Part shown: in pieces, positions 1 through 6,771 of the stretch
Numbering within the stretch: position 1 is the stretch's first letter
Layout: every line of letters starts with the position of its first letter
Position numbers and translations under genes: made by a program
Notes under the pieces: model-generated
Database searches by the model: none
What the model saw: the letters and a program-made list of their open reading frames with translations, nothing else
Told to the model about the DNA's origin: nothing
NCBI GenBank assembly: GCA_020848055.1
Contig: JADLBB010000274.1
Coordinates: forward strand, 1 to 11,126
Length of the DNA stretch: 11,126 bases
Source: Chloroflexota bacterium
GTDB lineage: Bacteria; Chloroflexota; Limnocylindria; QHBO01
Reading direction: 5' to 3'

Positions 1-22
1 AGACCCGGGCAGCCGTTCCGAG

Positions 23-730
23 CTAGGGCTCGATCTGGCGCTGCAGCCGCCGCACCACCTCGGCCGTCTCGCCGTCCGCGCCGTGGCCCGGCTCGGACGC
101 AGGACCTGCGAAGGTGCCGAACTGCCGATCGCCGGCGTCGCCCAGCCCGGGCACGATGTAGCCGCGCTCGTTGAGATGCGAGTCGAGCGCGGCGACGTGG
201 ACGTCCACGTCGGGATGGGCAGCGGTGAGCGTGGCCACCCCCTCGGGCGCAGCGATGAGCGAGACCTGCTTGACCCGGGCCGCGCCCCACGCCTTGAGGA
301 TGTCGATGGTGGCCGACGCCGAGCCTCCGGTGGCCAGCATCGGATCGAGCACCAGGCAGACCTGCACCGATGCGGCGTCGGGCAACTTGTTGTAGTACTC
401 GACCGGCTTGAGCGTGCGCTCGTCGCGGTACAGGCCGATGTGCCACACCTCGGCGGTGGGCAGCAGCTCGAGCATGGCGTCAACCATGCCCAGGCCGGCG
501 CGCAGGATGGGGATCAGCCCGACGCGGGGCTCCAGGCGGGCGGCCGTCATCGGCTCCAGCGGCGTCTCGATCGCCTCCGGCCGGGTCGCGAGGTCGGCCA
601 TGGCCTCGTAGCCGAGCAGCCAGGTCAGCTCACGGACGATCTCGCGGAACTTCTTGGGTTCGGTGCGCTTGTCGCGCAGGATCGACAGCTTGTGGGCGAC
701 GAGCGGATGGCTGCTGACGTGGAGCGGCAT
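23..730 (-). CDS. upp: Uracil phosphoribosyltransferase (UPRTase)
   Basis: Cytoplasmic pyrimidine-salvage enzyme that makes UMP and pyrophosphate from uracil and PRPP. The 235-residue product matches the family along most of its length. The PRPP-binding loop DPMLATGGSAS is at residues 129-139, preceded by a hydrophobic strand. The uracil-binding segment YIVPGLGDAGDRQFGT is at 191-206. The N-terminal RxxxTEPKKFRE and the GLIPILRAGLGMVDAML stretch (71-87) are also typical. The E. coli enzyme ends almost immediately after the FGT motif at about 208 residues; here a further 29 residues follow, rich in Gly/Glu and then Arg/Gln, which is unusual. I chose ATG at 730 because the conserved N-terminus begins there and a TAGAAT box lies 7 nt upstream; the open frame continues further upstream but that part is not UPRTase-like. 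It diverges from the bactofilin gene. The next downstream gene is outside the window. Confidence 0.96.
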   Translation of the reverse strand: MPLHVSSHPLVAHKLSILRDKRTEPKKFREIVRELTWLLGYEAMADLATRPEAIETPLEPMTAARLEPRVGLIPILRAGLGMVDAMLELLPTAEVWHIGLYRDERTLKPVEYYNKLPDAASVQVCLVLDPMLATGGSASATIDILKAWGAARVKQVSLIAAPEGVATLTAAHPDVDVHVAALDSHLNERGYIVPGLGDAGDRQFGTFAGPASEPGHGADGETAEVVRRLQRQIEP

Positions 731-737
731 CGGGCCG

Positions 738-743
738 ATTCTA
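738..743 (-). promoter_or_regulatory. Candidate -10 box (TAGAAT) of upp, leaderless-type
   Basis: TAGAAT reads on the minus strand and ends 7 nt before the upp ATG, so transcription would be expected to begin at or within a base or two of the start codon. No Shine-Dalgarno sequence fits in the gap (CGGCCCG). No good TTGACA-like -35 is visible 16-18 nt upstream. The placement matches the TANNNT arrangement known for leaderless mRNAs in other GC-rich bacteria; the transcription start itself is inferred. Confidence 0.6.
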
Positions 744-789
744 GCGGTCCGGTGGGTGGCGCAGACACCGGTATTCCCCCGCGGACCGC
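744..789. repeat. 8-bp inverted repeat in the upp/bactofilin divergent promoter
   Basis: GCGGTCCG (744-751) and its exact reverse complement CGGACCGC (782-789) are separated by 30 nt. The left arm directly abuts the upp -10 box. The right arm ends 7 bp before the candidate bactofilin -10. The near-symmetrical position between two divergent promoters could suit a regulator site or a looping operator. In DNA this GC-rich an 8-bp dyad can also arise by chance, so function is only suggested. Confidence 0.35.
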
Positions 790-796
790 ATGCTGC

Positions 797-802
797 TAGG
801 CT
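797..802 (+). promoter_or_regulatory. Candidate -10 box for the bactofilin gene
   Basis: TAGGCT, within GCTAGGCTAT, is the best -10-like hexamer in the spacer on the plus strand. It would give a leader of roughly 80 nt before the bactofilin ATG. The hexamer about 17 nt upstream is not a recognisable -35. This is the weakest of the promoter calls here. Confidence 0.35.
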
Positions 803-870
803 ATCGGTCCCAACCTGCGAGCGAATGCGCAACGGATCGTGCCCAAGACCGTCGCCCGACCGGTTACCGT

Positions 871-877
871 GAGGAGG
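871..877 (+). promoter_or_regulatory. Strong Shine-Dalgarno (GAGGAGG) before bactofilin
   Basis: GAGGAGG precedes the ATG at 888 by 10 nt and is an extended match to the 16S rRNA anti-Shine-Dalgarno. It fixes the bactofilin start. It is the only strong ribosome binding site I see at the head of a transcription unit in this window, and contrasts with the SD-less, -10-proximal starts of its neighbours. Confidence 0.8.
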
Positions 878-887
878 AATTGAGCAC

Positions 888-1532
888 ATGGTTTTCGGAT
901 CGAAGCGAGACACAAAGCCGGAGGGTCTCTCGCGCGAGGACGTCGTCGGGAACCTGTATCCGGACAACCTGACGAGTGAGGTCGACGTGGCACAACCTGC
1001 AACCACCGAGTTTCCCCGAAGCAGCGACCGAGGCAACGAGTCGGTCATCGATCCCCACGCGCGCTTCAACGGCAAGTACGTCAGCGACCGCGACCTGCGC
1101 ATCGAGGGCGAGGCGCAGGGTGAGATCGAGTGCCAGGGCACGCTGATCATCAGCCCCCAGGCCCGCGTGCGCAGCGCCATCAAGGCCCACAACGTGATCG
1201 TCAGCGGCGACTACGAGGGTGACGTGGACTGCGGCGGCCGCTTCGAGATCGGTTCGACCGGGCGGGTCAAGGGCAACGTCAAGACCCAGGTCCTGGTCGT
1301 CAAGGAGGGCGCCCACTGGGAGGGCGGCGTCACCATGACCCGCGAGGCTGGCCCGCGACCGGCGCCGGGATCGCAGGCCTCCGGCGGCAGCCAGGGCCAG
1401 CCGCGTCAGGCGATGGGTCCTGATGGCGGCGGATCGGCTCAGGGCGGCAGCATCTTCGGCAAGGGCGAGCGCGACGCCGCGACTGCCGGTACCGCGCGCG
1501 AGGGTCAGCCGGCACGACCTGGCGGCGAATAG
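888..1532 (+). CDS. Bactofilin (polymer-forming cytoskeletal protein)
   Basis: Bactofilins polymerise without nucleotide into filaments that act as cytoplasmic or membrane-associated scaffolds for morphogenesis, polar localisation or cell-wall enzymes. The 214-residue product has three parts. Residues 1-53 form a charged, probably disordered tail. Residues about 54-150 form the DUF583/bactofilin beta-helix, recognised by short repeated turns of hydrophobic-x-hydrophobic followed by Gly: LRIEGEAQGEIECQG, ARVRSAIKAHNVIVSGDYEGDV, GRVKGNVKTQVLVVKEGAHWEGGV. Residues 151-214 form a Gly/Ser/Gln/Pro-rich low-complexity tail. No transmembrane segment is visible. The start at 888 is supported by a strong Shine-Dalgarno. 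The neighbours upp and asparaginase give no morphogenetic context. The family is clear; the cellular role in this organism is not. Confidence 0.92.
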   Translation: MVFGSKRDTKPEGLSREDVVGNLYPDNLTSEVDVAQPATTEFPRSSDRGNESVIDPHARFNGKYVSDRDLRIEGEAQGEIECQGTLIISPQARVRSAIKAHNVIVSGDYEGDVDCGGRFEIGSTGRVKGNVKTQVLVVKEGAHWEGGVTMTREAGPRPAPGSQASGGSQGQPRQAMGPDGGGSAQGGSIFGKGERDAATAGTAREGQPARPGGE

Positions 1533-1558
1533 CCTCCAACATTCGCTCGACGCATCCG

Positions 1559-1581
1559 ACGGCGCGCGTGCCCGGCGCCGT
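1559..1581 (+). terminator. Possible hairpin downstream of bactofilin
   Basis: ACGGCGC (1559-1565) pairs perfectly with GCGCCGT (1575-1581) around a 9-nt loop, beginning 26 nt after the bactofilin stop and ending 16 nt before the asparaginase start. It could be a terminator or RNA-stabilising hairpin. There is no following T-run, so a classical Rho-independent terminator is not supported. Confidence 0.25.
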
Positions 1582-1597
1582 GTGACGCGCATGCATC

Positions 1598-2689
1598 GTG
1601 GCTGAGCGGCGCGCGGCCGCCGAGGCCGCTCGGCCCGTCCTGGTCGAGGTCCTGCGCGGCGGCCGGGTGGAGTCGGTGCATCGGGGCTCCATCGCCGTTG
1701 TCAAGCCGGACGGCAACCGGATCGCATCGGTCGGTGATCCGGATCAGTTCATCTTCGCCCGATCGTCCGCCAAGCCGTTCCAGCTGGCGCCGTTCATCGC
1801 GTCGGGCCTGTTCGACACCTACCGCCTGGGAACCGAGGCGATTGCCATCATGGCCGCCAGCCACAACGGGGAGGACCGGCACGTCCGCCTGGTACAGGAC
1901 ATCCTGCGCGGTGCCGGCCTGACCAGTGCGGTGCTGCACAACCAGGTCCACCCGCCGTTCGACACCGAGACGGCCCATCGGCTCATCCGCGATGGCGAGA
2001 AGCCGACCGTGCTGCGCGGCAACTGCTCGGGCAAGCATGCGGGCATGGTGCTGTTCGCCAAGGCGGCCGGCTGGCCGCTGGACGGCTACTGGGAGTCCGA
2101 ACACCCGGTGCAACAGCGAGCGCTTGAGACCATCTCCGCCGTCTCGGATGTGCCGATCGAGTCGATCGCGGTCGCGGTGGATGGCTGCGGGGTTCCGACC
2201 TTCGGCCTGCCGCTGACCGGCCTGGCCACCGCGTTCGCGCGCCTCGCCGATCCTTCCGCGGTCGCCGACCCGCCGCTCAGCCGCGCGCTGTACCGCATCC
2301 GCGACGCGATGACGGCGCATCCCGAGCTTGTCGCGGGCGAGCGCCGCCGGATCGACACGGCACTCATGCGCACCTATCGGGGCCGCGTCGTCAGCAAGGG
2401 CGGCGCCGAGGGCGTGCTGGCCATGGGCCTGCCGCCCGGCGCCCTGCCCGCGGGCGCCCCTTTCGGCGACGGGCCGATGGGGATCGTGGCCAAGATCGAG
2501 GACGGCAACGCGGCCCGCCGAGCAGGCGACGCCGTCAGCGTGGGGGTCCTTCGTCAGTTGTGCCTGCCGATGGACCCATTGCCGCCGGCGGTCGATGAGC
2601 TCGCCAACCCGCCGATCGTCGATCCGCGCGGCGTTCCGGCGGGCGCGGTGCGCCCGACCTTCAGGCTGAGTCGTCGCGGCCGGGGCTAG
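1598..2689 (+). CDS. L-asparaginase, asparaginase II (Rhizobium etli-type) family
   Basis: Expected to hydrolyse L-asparagine to L-aspartate and ammonia in the cytoplasm. The 363-residue product belongs to the Asparaginase_II family (the Rhizobium etli-type, serine-lysine class), not the classical E. coli type I/II amyloid-like fold. Visible landmarks are VLVEVLRGGRVESVHRG near the N-terminus and the catalytic SxxK motif in RSSAKPFQ. NCSGKHAGM and VDGCGVPTFGLPL contain the Cys, Lys and Cys that in the R. etli enzyme bind zinc. A C-terminal block VVSKGGAEGVLAMG and an IVAKIEDGNAARRA segment are also typical. GTG at 1598 is the only start available after an in-frame TGA at 1583-1585, and it has no clear Shine-Dalgarno or TANNNT box. 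It may be cotranscribed with bactofilin (65-nt gap). Its TAG stop overlaps the stop of the opposing DUF554 gene. Confidence 0.9.
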   Translation: MAERRAAAEAARPVLVEVLRGGRVESVHRGSIAVVKPDGNRIASVGDPDQFIFARSSAKPFQLAPFIASGLFDTYRLGTEAIAIMAASHNGEDRHVRLVQDILRGAGLTSAVLHNQVHPPFDTETAHRLIRDGEKPTVLRGNCSGKHAGMVLFAKAAGWPLDGYWESEHPVQQRALETISAVSDVPIESIAVAVDGCGVPTFGLPLTGLATAFARLADPSAVADPPLSRALYRIRDAMTAHPELVAGERRRIDTALMRTYRGRVVSKGGAEGVLAMGLPPGALPAGAPFGDGPMGIVAKIEDGNAARRAGDAVSVGVLRQLCLPMDPLPPAVDELANPPIVDPRGVPAGAVRPTFRLSRRGRG

Positions 2690-3432
2690 CTTCCGCTGAC
2701 CCCGAGCAGCAGCCGGATGATCTCAGCCAGGCGCGCGTAGATCGGCGCCAGCAGGAGGGCGGGCAGGAAGTTCGCCACCCGCACCTGCTTGATGTCGAGC
2801 AGGCGGAGCGCAACCCCGAGCAGCAGGACGCCGCCGCTGGCGGAGATGGCGATGACGGTCGAATTGCCCAGGCTCGTCGCCAGCACGGCCGCGCTGGCCG
2901 CGATGCCGCCCTGCACGACCAGCACGGTCCCTGCGGCCAGGGCCACGCCCCAGCCCAGGGCGGCCGCGAACGCGATGCTGGTCACGCCATCGAGCAGCGC
3001 CTTGACCGCCAGCAGGCCCATGTCGTTCGACAGGCCGTTCTGGAGCGAGCCGAGGATGGTGAGCGGTCCGACGCAGAACACCAGGCTGGCCGTCACGAAT
3101 CCCTCGGCGATGCGGCTGGGTCGATCGGCCGGGACGAACCGATGCTGGATGCGCCTCCCGAGCGCCTCGAGCGCGCCGTCGAGGTCCAGGATCTCGCCGA
3201 TCACGACGCCCGCTAGCACGGCCGCGAGCACCGCCAGTTCGTCCCCGGGTTGGGCCTGGCCGCGATCGAACACCATGAGCGCCAGGCTCATGCCGATGAC
3301 CGCGGTGAACAGGCCGAGGCCCGCGGTCAGGCTGGCCTGCATGCGCTGTGGCATGCGCGCGCCGGCCGTGACGCCGATGACGGTGCCCACCAGGACGGCG
3401 ACCACGTTGAGGAGGGTGCCGCTCAGGAACAC
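2686..3432 (-). CDS. DUF554 family integral membrane protein
   Basis: A 248-residue polytopic membrane protein of the DUF554 (YdfK-like) family, which has no established biochemical function. The family signature is seen at 109-150: the EGFVTASLVFCVGPLTILGS block, then QNGL, then LAVKALLDGVTSIAFA. It is seen again at 207-229, with LRLLDIKQVRVANFLPALLLAP. I estimate six to eight hydrophobic segments, near residues 2-22, 35-55, 66-85, 112-129, 150-185, 190-212 and 222-244. The soluble break at 86-110 is the most charged part. The GTG start at 3432 fits the conserved N-terminus (FLSGTLLNVVAVLVGTVIG) and has a TAGTCT box 6 nt upstream. It diverges from gltX over 68 bp and ends inside the asparaginase stop codon. 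Confidence 0.9.
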   Translation of the reverse strand: MFLSGTLLNVVAVLVGTVIGVTAGARMPQRMQASLTAGLGLFTAVIGMSLALMVFDRGQAQPGDELAVLAAVLAGVVIGEILDLDGALEALGRRIQHRFVPADRPSRIAEGFVTASLVFCVGPLTILGSLQNGLSNDMGLLAVKALLDGVTSIAFAAALGWGVALAAGTVLVVQGGIAASAAVLATSLGNSTVIAISASGGVLLLGVALRLLDIKQVRVANFLPALLLAPIYARLAEIIRLLLGVSGS

Positions 3433-3438
3433 GGCCCC

Positions 3439-3444
3439 AGACTA
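3439..3444 (-). promoter_or_regulatory. Candidate -10 box (TAGTCT) of DUF554 gene, leaderless-type
   Basis: TAGTCT on the minus strand lies 6 nt before the GTG start at 3432. The gap (GGGGCC) is not a convincing Shine-Dalgarno at this distance. It fits the same TANNNT spacing seen at four other starts in the window and supports the GTG start choice. Confidence 0.55.
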
Positions 3445-3445
3445 A

Positions 3446-3458
3446 CCGGGATTCCCGG
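3446..3458. repeat. 13-bp palindrome beside the DUF554 promoter
   Basis: CCGGGA-T-TCCCGG is a perfect dyad with a single central base. It begins 2 bp upstream of the DUF554 -10 box. It may be an operator half of the shared DUF554/gltX divergent promoter, or chance in GC-rich DNA. Confidence 0.35.
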
Positions 3459-3467
3459 AGGTCGTCC

Positions 3468-3482
3468 GCCGTCGACGACGGC
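3468..3482. repeat. 15-bp palindrome beside the gltX promoter
   Basis: GCCGTCG-A-CGACGGC is a perfect dyad with 7-bp arms and a single central base, ending 6 bp before the gltX -10 box. Its centre is 23 bp from that of the palindrome at 3446-3458. The two dyads differ in sequence, so they would not obviously bind the same protein. Confidence 0.35.
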
Positions 3483-3488
3483 CCCTGC

Positions 3489-3494
3489 TAGCAT
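3489..3494 (+). promoter_or_regulatory. Candidate -10 box (TAGCAT) of gltX, leaderless-type
   Basis: TAGCAT is followed by 6 nt (CGACGC) and then the gltX ATG at 3501. There is no Shine-Dalgarno. This favours the ATG at 3501 over the in-frame ATG at 3513. Confidence 0.6.
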
Positions 3495-3500
3495 CGACGC

Positions 3501-4985
3501 ATGGATGGACCGATGCGGGTGCGCATGGCCCCCAGCCCGACGGGACCGCTGCACATCGGCACCGCGCGAACGAGCCTGTACAACCTGCTTGCCGCACGCC
3601 ACGCGGGGGGCACGTTCGTGCTGCGCATCGAGGACACCGACGTCGCGCGCAGCACGCCGGAGTTCGAGCGCGACATCATCGATGGCCTGCACTGGCTCGG
3701 CATCACCTGGGACGAGGGTCCGCAGGTGGCCGGCGGCACCGACATCGGGCCGCACGCCCCGTACCGGCAGAGCCTGCGCCTGGAGCTGTACGCGCGAGAG
3801 GCCGGCAGGCTGCTGGCGTCGGGTGCTGCGTATCGGTGCTGGTGCACGCCAGAGGAGCTCGAGGCCGTGCGCCGTGCCCAGGAGGCGGCCAGGGAGCCTC
3901 CTCGCTACAACCGGCGCTGCCTGTCCCTGACCGATGCGGACGTGGCCGCCTTCACCGCCGAGGGGCGCCGAGCCGCGATTCGCTTCAAGGTCCCGGCCGA
4001 GCGCATCGGGTTCGACGACATCGTGCGCGGCGAGGTCGAGTTCGACAACGCGCTGCTGGGCGACTTCGTGATCGTGCGCAACGACGGCGTGCCGCTGTAC
4101 CACTTCGTGGTGGTCATCGACGACGAAGAGATGGGCATCACCCACGTCATCCGCGGCGAGGATCACCTGTCGAACACGCCCAAGCACATCGCGCTCATTC
4201 GCGCGCTCGGCTATCGGGAACCCCGGTTCGGCCACATCCCGCTGATCCTCAACCAGGACCGCTCCAAGATGAGCAAGCGCAAGAGCCAGACGGCCATCGC
4301 CGCCTACCGCGAGGATGGCTACCTGCCCGAGGCACTGGTCAACTTCCTGGCCTTCCTGGGCTGGTCGCCCGGCACCGAGGAGGAGCTGTTCACCCTCGAC
4401 GAACTGGCCGACCGCTTCGAGATCGGCGCGGTGCACCGTGGCGGCGCGATCTTCGACCGCGATCGGCTCGACCACCTCAATGGCGTCTACATCCGTGCCC
4501 TGACCGACACGCAGCTGGCCCTTCGCCTGCGGCCGTGGGTGCCTGCCGCGGTGGACGACGCCGGCCTGCTGGCGATCGTACCGCTGGTGCGCGAGCGGCT
4601 GGTGCGGCTTGGAGACGTCGTCGGGCTCGCCGGATTCCTGTGGGAGCCCGACGCGGTCGTGTCCAGTTGGTACTCGCCCGACCTGCTCCGGCCGCGGAAC
4701 GGTGGACCCGAGGCGGCCGAAACGGCCCTGGCCGGTACGATCGCGACGCTGTCGGCCATGGCCCCGGCAGAGTTCGCGGCCGACGAGATCGAGCACCGCA
4801 TCCGGACCGCCGCCGAGACGGCGGGGGTCAAGGCCGGCGACTTCTTCACCCCGATACGCGTCGCCATCACCGGTCGCACCGTGTCGCCGCCGCTGTTCGC
4901 CTCGCTCGAGCTGCTTGGCCGCGACCGGTCGCTCGCCCGACTGGCCGATGCCAGGGCCAGGCTCGCAACCTCCGGCGCCCGATGA
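3501..4985 (+). CDS. gltX: Glutamyl-tRNA synthetase (class I)
   Basis: Charges tRNA with glutamate in the cytoplasm. At 494 residues it is a full-length bacterial enzyme. The Rossmann-fold active site opens with RMAPSPTGPLHIGTAR; HIGT at 18-21 is the HIGH-type motif. IEDTD at 43-47 is the glutamate-binding region. A zinc-site pattern C113-x-C115 with Y136-x-x-x-C140 is intact. VIRGEDHLSNTPKH (217-229) and the KMSKR loop (256-260) complete the catalytic core. Residues from about 330 form the alpha-helical anticodon-binding half. No glutaminyl-tRNA synthetase or GatCAB gene is nearby, so I cannot say whether the enzyme also charges tRNA-Gln. ATG at 3501 is preferred because of the TAGCAT box; the next in-frame ATG would remove four residues. 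The stop overlaps the SseB-family start (ATGA), implying translational coupling. Confidence 0.97.
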   Translation: MDGPMRVRMAPSPTGPLHIGTARTSLYNLLAARHAGGTFVLRIEDTDVARSTPEFERDIIDGLHWLGITWDEGPQVAGGTDIGPHAPYRQSLRLELYAREAGRLLASGAAYRCWCTPEELEAVRRAQEAAREPPRYNRRCLSLTDADVAAFTAEGRRAAIRFKVPAERIGFDDIVRGEVEFDNALLGDFVIVRNDGVPLYHFVVVIDDEEMGITHVIRGEDHLSNTPKHIALIRALGYREPRFGHIPLILNQDRSKMSKRKSQTAIAAYREDGYLPEALVNFLAFLGWSPGTEEELFTLDELADRFEIGAVHRGGAIFDRDRLDHLNGVYIRALTDTQLALRLRPWVPAAVDDAGLLAIVPLVRERLVRLGDVVGLAGFLWEPDAVVSSWYSPDLLRPRNGGPEAAETALAGTIATLSAMAPAEFAADEIEHRIRTAAETAGVKAGDFFTPIRVAITGRTVSPPLFASLELLGRDRSLARLADARARLATSGAR

Positions 4986-5737
4986 GCGAACCGGCACCTG
5001 GCTCGGCGGCTCCGCGCCTCGACCAGCTTGCGGTCATGGACCTGTTCGTCCCGATTCGCTCTTCGTCGGGCGACTCGCCCGATCCGGCCCGCCTGGGCAA
5101 CGATGCCTTCCGGCGCGGCACCGATGAGGCCGGCGCACGGTTCGTGGCCGCCTTCACGACCATCGGGAACCTTCGCGACTTCGGACCACCTGGCAGCGAC
5201 CACGTCCGAATGGCCGCCCGGGACCTGTTCGAGCGGGCGGAATCGACTGCTGAGCCCGTCGTGGTGGACCCCGGCGCGCCGAGCGAGGTAAGGGTCGCGC
5301 CGGGCGTGCTCGGGTTCCTGGCGGCCGGGATCGATCCCAACATTCCGGCAGCCATGCGCTCGCGCCGGCCGCTGGGCGGTCTGCCGGAGCTCGAGGCTCC
5401 CGGCGAAGTGCCGGCGGACCTTGCGCGCGACCTGCGCACCGTCCTGGGGGCGTTGCCGAAGGTCGAACGCGCCTGGCTGCTGCGTGCCGGCACGTCGTGG
5501 GCGGCCGGCATCCAGATGACCCCCGACGCTCTGCTGGGCGACTTCGACGACATCCGCAACCGGCTGCACGCCGTGGCGGCCGAGCACCTGGGTTCGGCGC
5601 GGGAGCTGGCCGTGACGGACCTGCGCGCGCCGGCCCTGCGCGAGGCGTTCGATGCCATCGCCGCTCCGTTCCACGTGCGAGCAGCGCCGTCGCGCGGCCT
5701 GCTGGGTCGCCTGTTCGGCGGATCGGGCGAGGGTTAG
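4982..5737 (+). CDS. SseB-family protein
   Basis: A 251-residue soluble protein resembling E. coli SseB, named for enhanced serine sensitivity when altered; its biochemical role is not established. Residues about 12-115 fit the SseB N-terminal domain: LDQLAVMDLFVPI, ARFVAAFTTIGNLRDF, then a helix and VVVDPGAPSEVRVAPGVLGFL. Residues about 140-235 fit the SseB C-terminal domain: PADLARDLRTVLGALPKVERAWLLRAG, a central strand pair, and an end at IAAPFHVRA. A short Gly/Arg-rich tail follows. No signal peptide or membrane segment is seen. It starts within the gltX stop (ATGA at 4982-4985), so it is very likely in the same operon and coupled to GluRS synthesis. The frame is open further upstream, but there it runs antiphase through gltX and is not coding. 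The assignment rests on pattern recall rather than a profile search. Confidence 0.75.
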   Translation: MSEPAPGSAAPRLDQLAVMDLFVPIRSSSGDSPDPARLGNDAFRRGTDEAGARFVAAFTTIGNLRDFGPPGSDHVRMAARDLFERAESTAEPVVVDPGAPSEVRVAPGVLGFLAAGIDPNIPAAMRSRRPLGGLPELEAPGEVPADLARDLRTVLGALPKVERAWLLRAGTSWAAGIQMTPDALLGDFDDIRNRLHAVAAEHLGSARELAVTDLRAPALREAFDAIAAPFHVRAAPSRGLLGRLFGGSGEG

Positions 5738-6765
5738 GGAACCAGGACCAGCCGTCCGGCGACCTCGCCACGACGCAGACGCTCGTGCGCGGCAGCAGCC
5801 TGGGCGAGCGGCGTCCGCTCCACGTCCCACTGCAGGCGTCCGACCCGCGCCAGGCGAACGACCTCCCGCAGATCATCGCGTGAGCCCCAGGCCACGGTGG
5901 TGAACCACGATTCGATGGCGGGCCGATCCATGCTCATCTCGAGGCGACCGCCTCCTTCGCCGACCAGGACGACTGCACCGCCGGGCGCCACGGCATCGGC
6001 GGCGAAGGACAGCGTGTCGTCGGTGCCGACCAGGTCGAACACGACCTCGGCTGGTCCGCCCAGCGCCTCGTGCGCGGCGCTCGCGTCGGCATTGAGCAGC
6101 GCCTCATCGGCCCCGCGGTCGATGGCCCGCGCAACCCTTGCCGGGTCAGCCTCCGACACCACGATCCGCGCGCTTCCTCCGCCACGGCGCAGCCGCAGGA
6201 AGGAGAGCACGAACCCACCGACCCCGCCGCAGCCGATGAGGAGCACGCGCGGGCTCCCAGCCAGCCAGGGCCCGGCGCGCTTGACGGCGCGGAAGGCCGT
6301 CATGCCGGCATCGGCCAGGGGGGCGGCGTCGGCCGGGTCGAGGTCGCCGAGCCGGACCAGGTGCCGGGGATGCGGCACGATCATGTACTCGGCGTAGCCG
6401 CCGTCGCGCTGGAAGCCGGGAGCCAGGGACCGGTCGCAGCGTTGTTCGGCGCCCGCGAGACAATCGGCGCATGTGCCACATCCCCAGCCGCCGGAGACCA
6501 AGGTCGCATCGCCGGCTGACAGGTGCGAGCGTCGGAGCAACGGCGCGGCGTTCGGGCCGGACGCGTCAATCCAGCCGGACACCTCGTGGCCCAGCGTCCG
6601 CGGCAGCACGACGCGCGCCTGTGTGCCGTCCACGATGTGCAGGTCGGTGCGACACACGCCGCAGCCGGCGACGCGAATGCGAACCTCGGTGCCGGCCGGC
6701 TCCGGGATCGGCACATCCACGAGCGTAAGCGATCCGCTGGAAGCGTCCAGGCGGACGGCGCGCAT
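5734..6765 (-). CDS. Zinc-dependent alcohol dehydrogenase (MDR superfamily)
   Basis: A 343-residue medium-chain dehydrogenase, expected to oxidise an alcohol or reduce a carbonyl with a nicotinamide cofactor. The catalytic zinc site is C38 in GCGVCRTDLH, H60-E61 in TLGHE, and D152 in APLADAGMTAF. Aspartate as third ligand is seen in some bacterial secondary-alcohol dehydrogenases. The structural zinc lobe is complete with C96, C99, C102 and C110. The Rossmann loop GCGGVGG is at 178-184. An acidic residue (E205) at the end of the second strand favours NAD over NADP, by inference. The substrate cannot be read from sequence. ATG at 6765 lies 6 nt after the stop of the peroxiredoxin-like gene, so the two are probably one transcript. 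The TAA stop overlaps the SseB stop on the other strand. Confidence 0.93.
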   Translation of the reverse strand: MRAVRLDASSGSLTLVDVPIPEPAGTEVRIRVAGCGVCRTDLHIVDGTQARVVLPRTLGHEVSGWIDASGPNAAPLLRRSHLSAGDATLVSGGWGCGTCADCLAGAEQRCDRSLAPGFQRDGGYAEYMIVPHPRHLVRLGDLDPADAAPLADAGMTAFRAVKRAGPWLAGSPRVLLIGCGGVGGFVLSFLRLRRGGGSARIVVSEADPARVARAIDRGADEALLNADASAAHEALGGPAEVVFDLVGTDDTLSFAADAVAPGGAVVLVGEGGGRLEMSMDRPAIESWFTTVAWGSRDDLREVVRLARVGRLQWDVERTPLAQAAAAHERLRRGEVAGRLVLVP

Positions 6766-6771
6766 CGGCGG

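Noticed and set aside
731..1192. N-terminal extension of the upp frame up to 1192
   Set aside because: The extra 154 residues have no UPRTase similarity, run antisense to bactofilin, and cross the promoter and Shine-Dalgarno region.
1530..1535. TAGCCT as a leaderless promoter for asparaginase
   Set aside because: It overlaps the bactofilin stop codon and lies more than 60 nt before the GTG start, far outside the 6-7 nt spacing of the other boxes.
3836..4981. Upstream extension of the SseB-family frame through gltX
   Set aside because: The stretch is Arg/Gly/Pro-rich shadow translation of gltX. Family similarity starts only after the ATG at 4982.
3423..4997. 524-residue open frame on the minus strand opposite the whole of gltX
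   Set aside because: It mirrors gltX codon structure in GC-rich DNA, is rich in Arg/Gly/Gln/His and shows no family motif. GluRS on the plus strand explains the region.
4487..5830. 447-residue minus-strand open frame across gltX and SseB
   Set aside because: Low-complexity Arg/Ser/Ala composition with no motif. It overlaps three convincingly coding genes.
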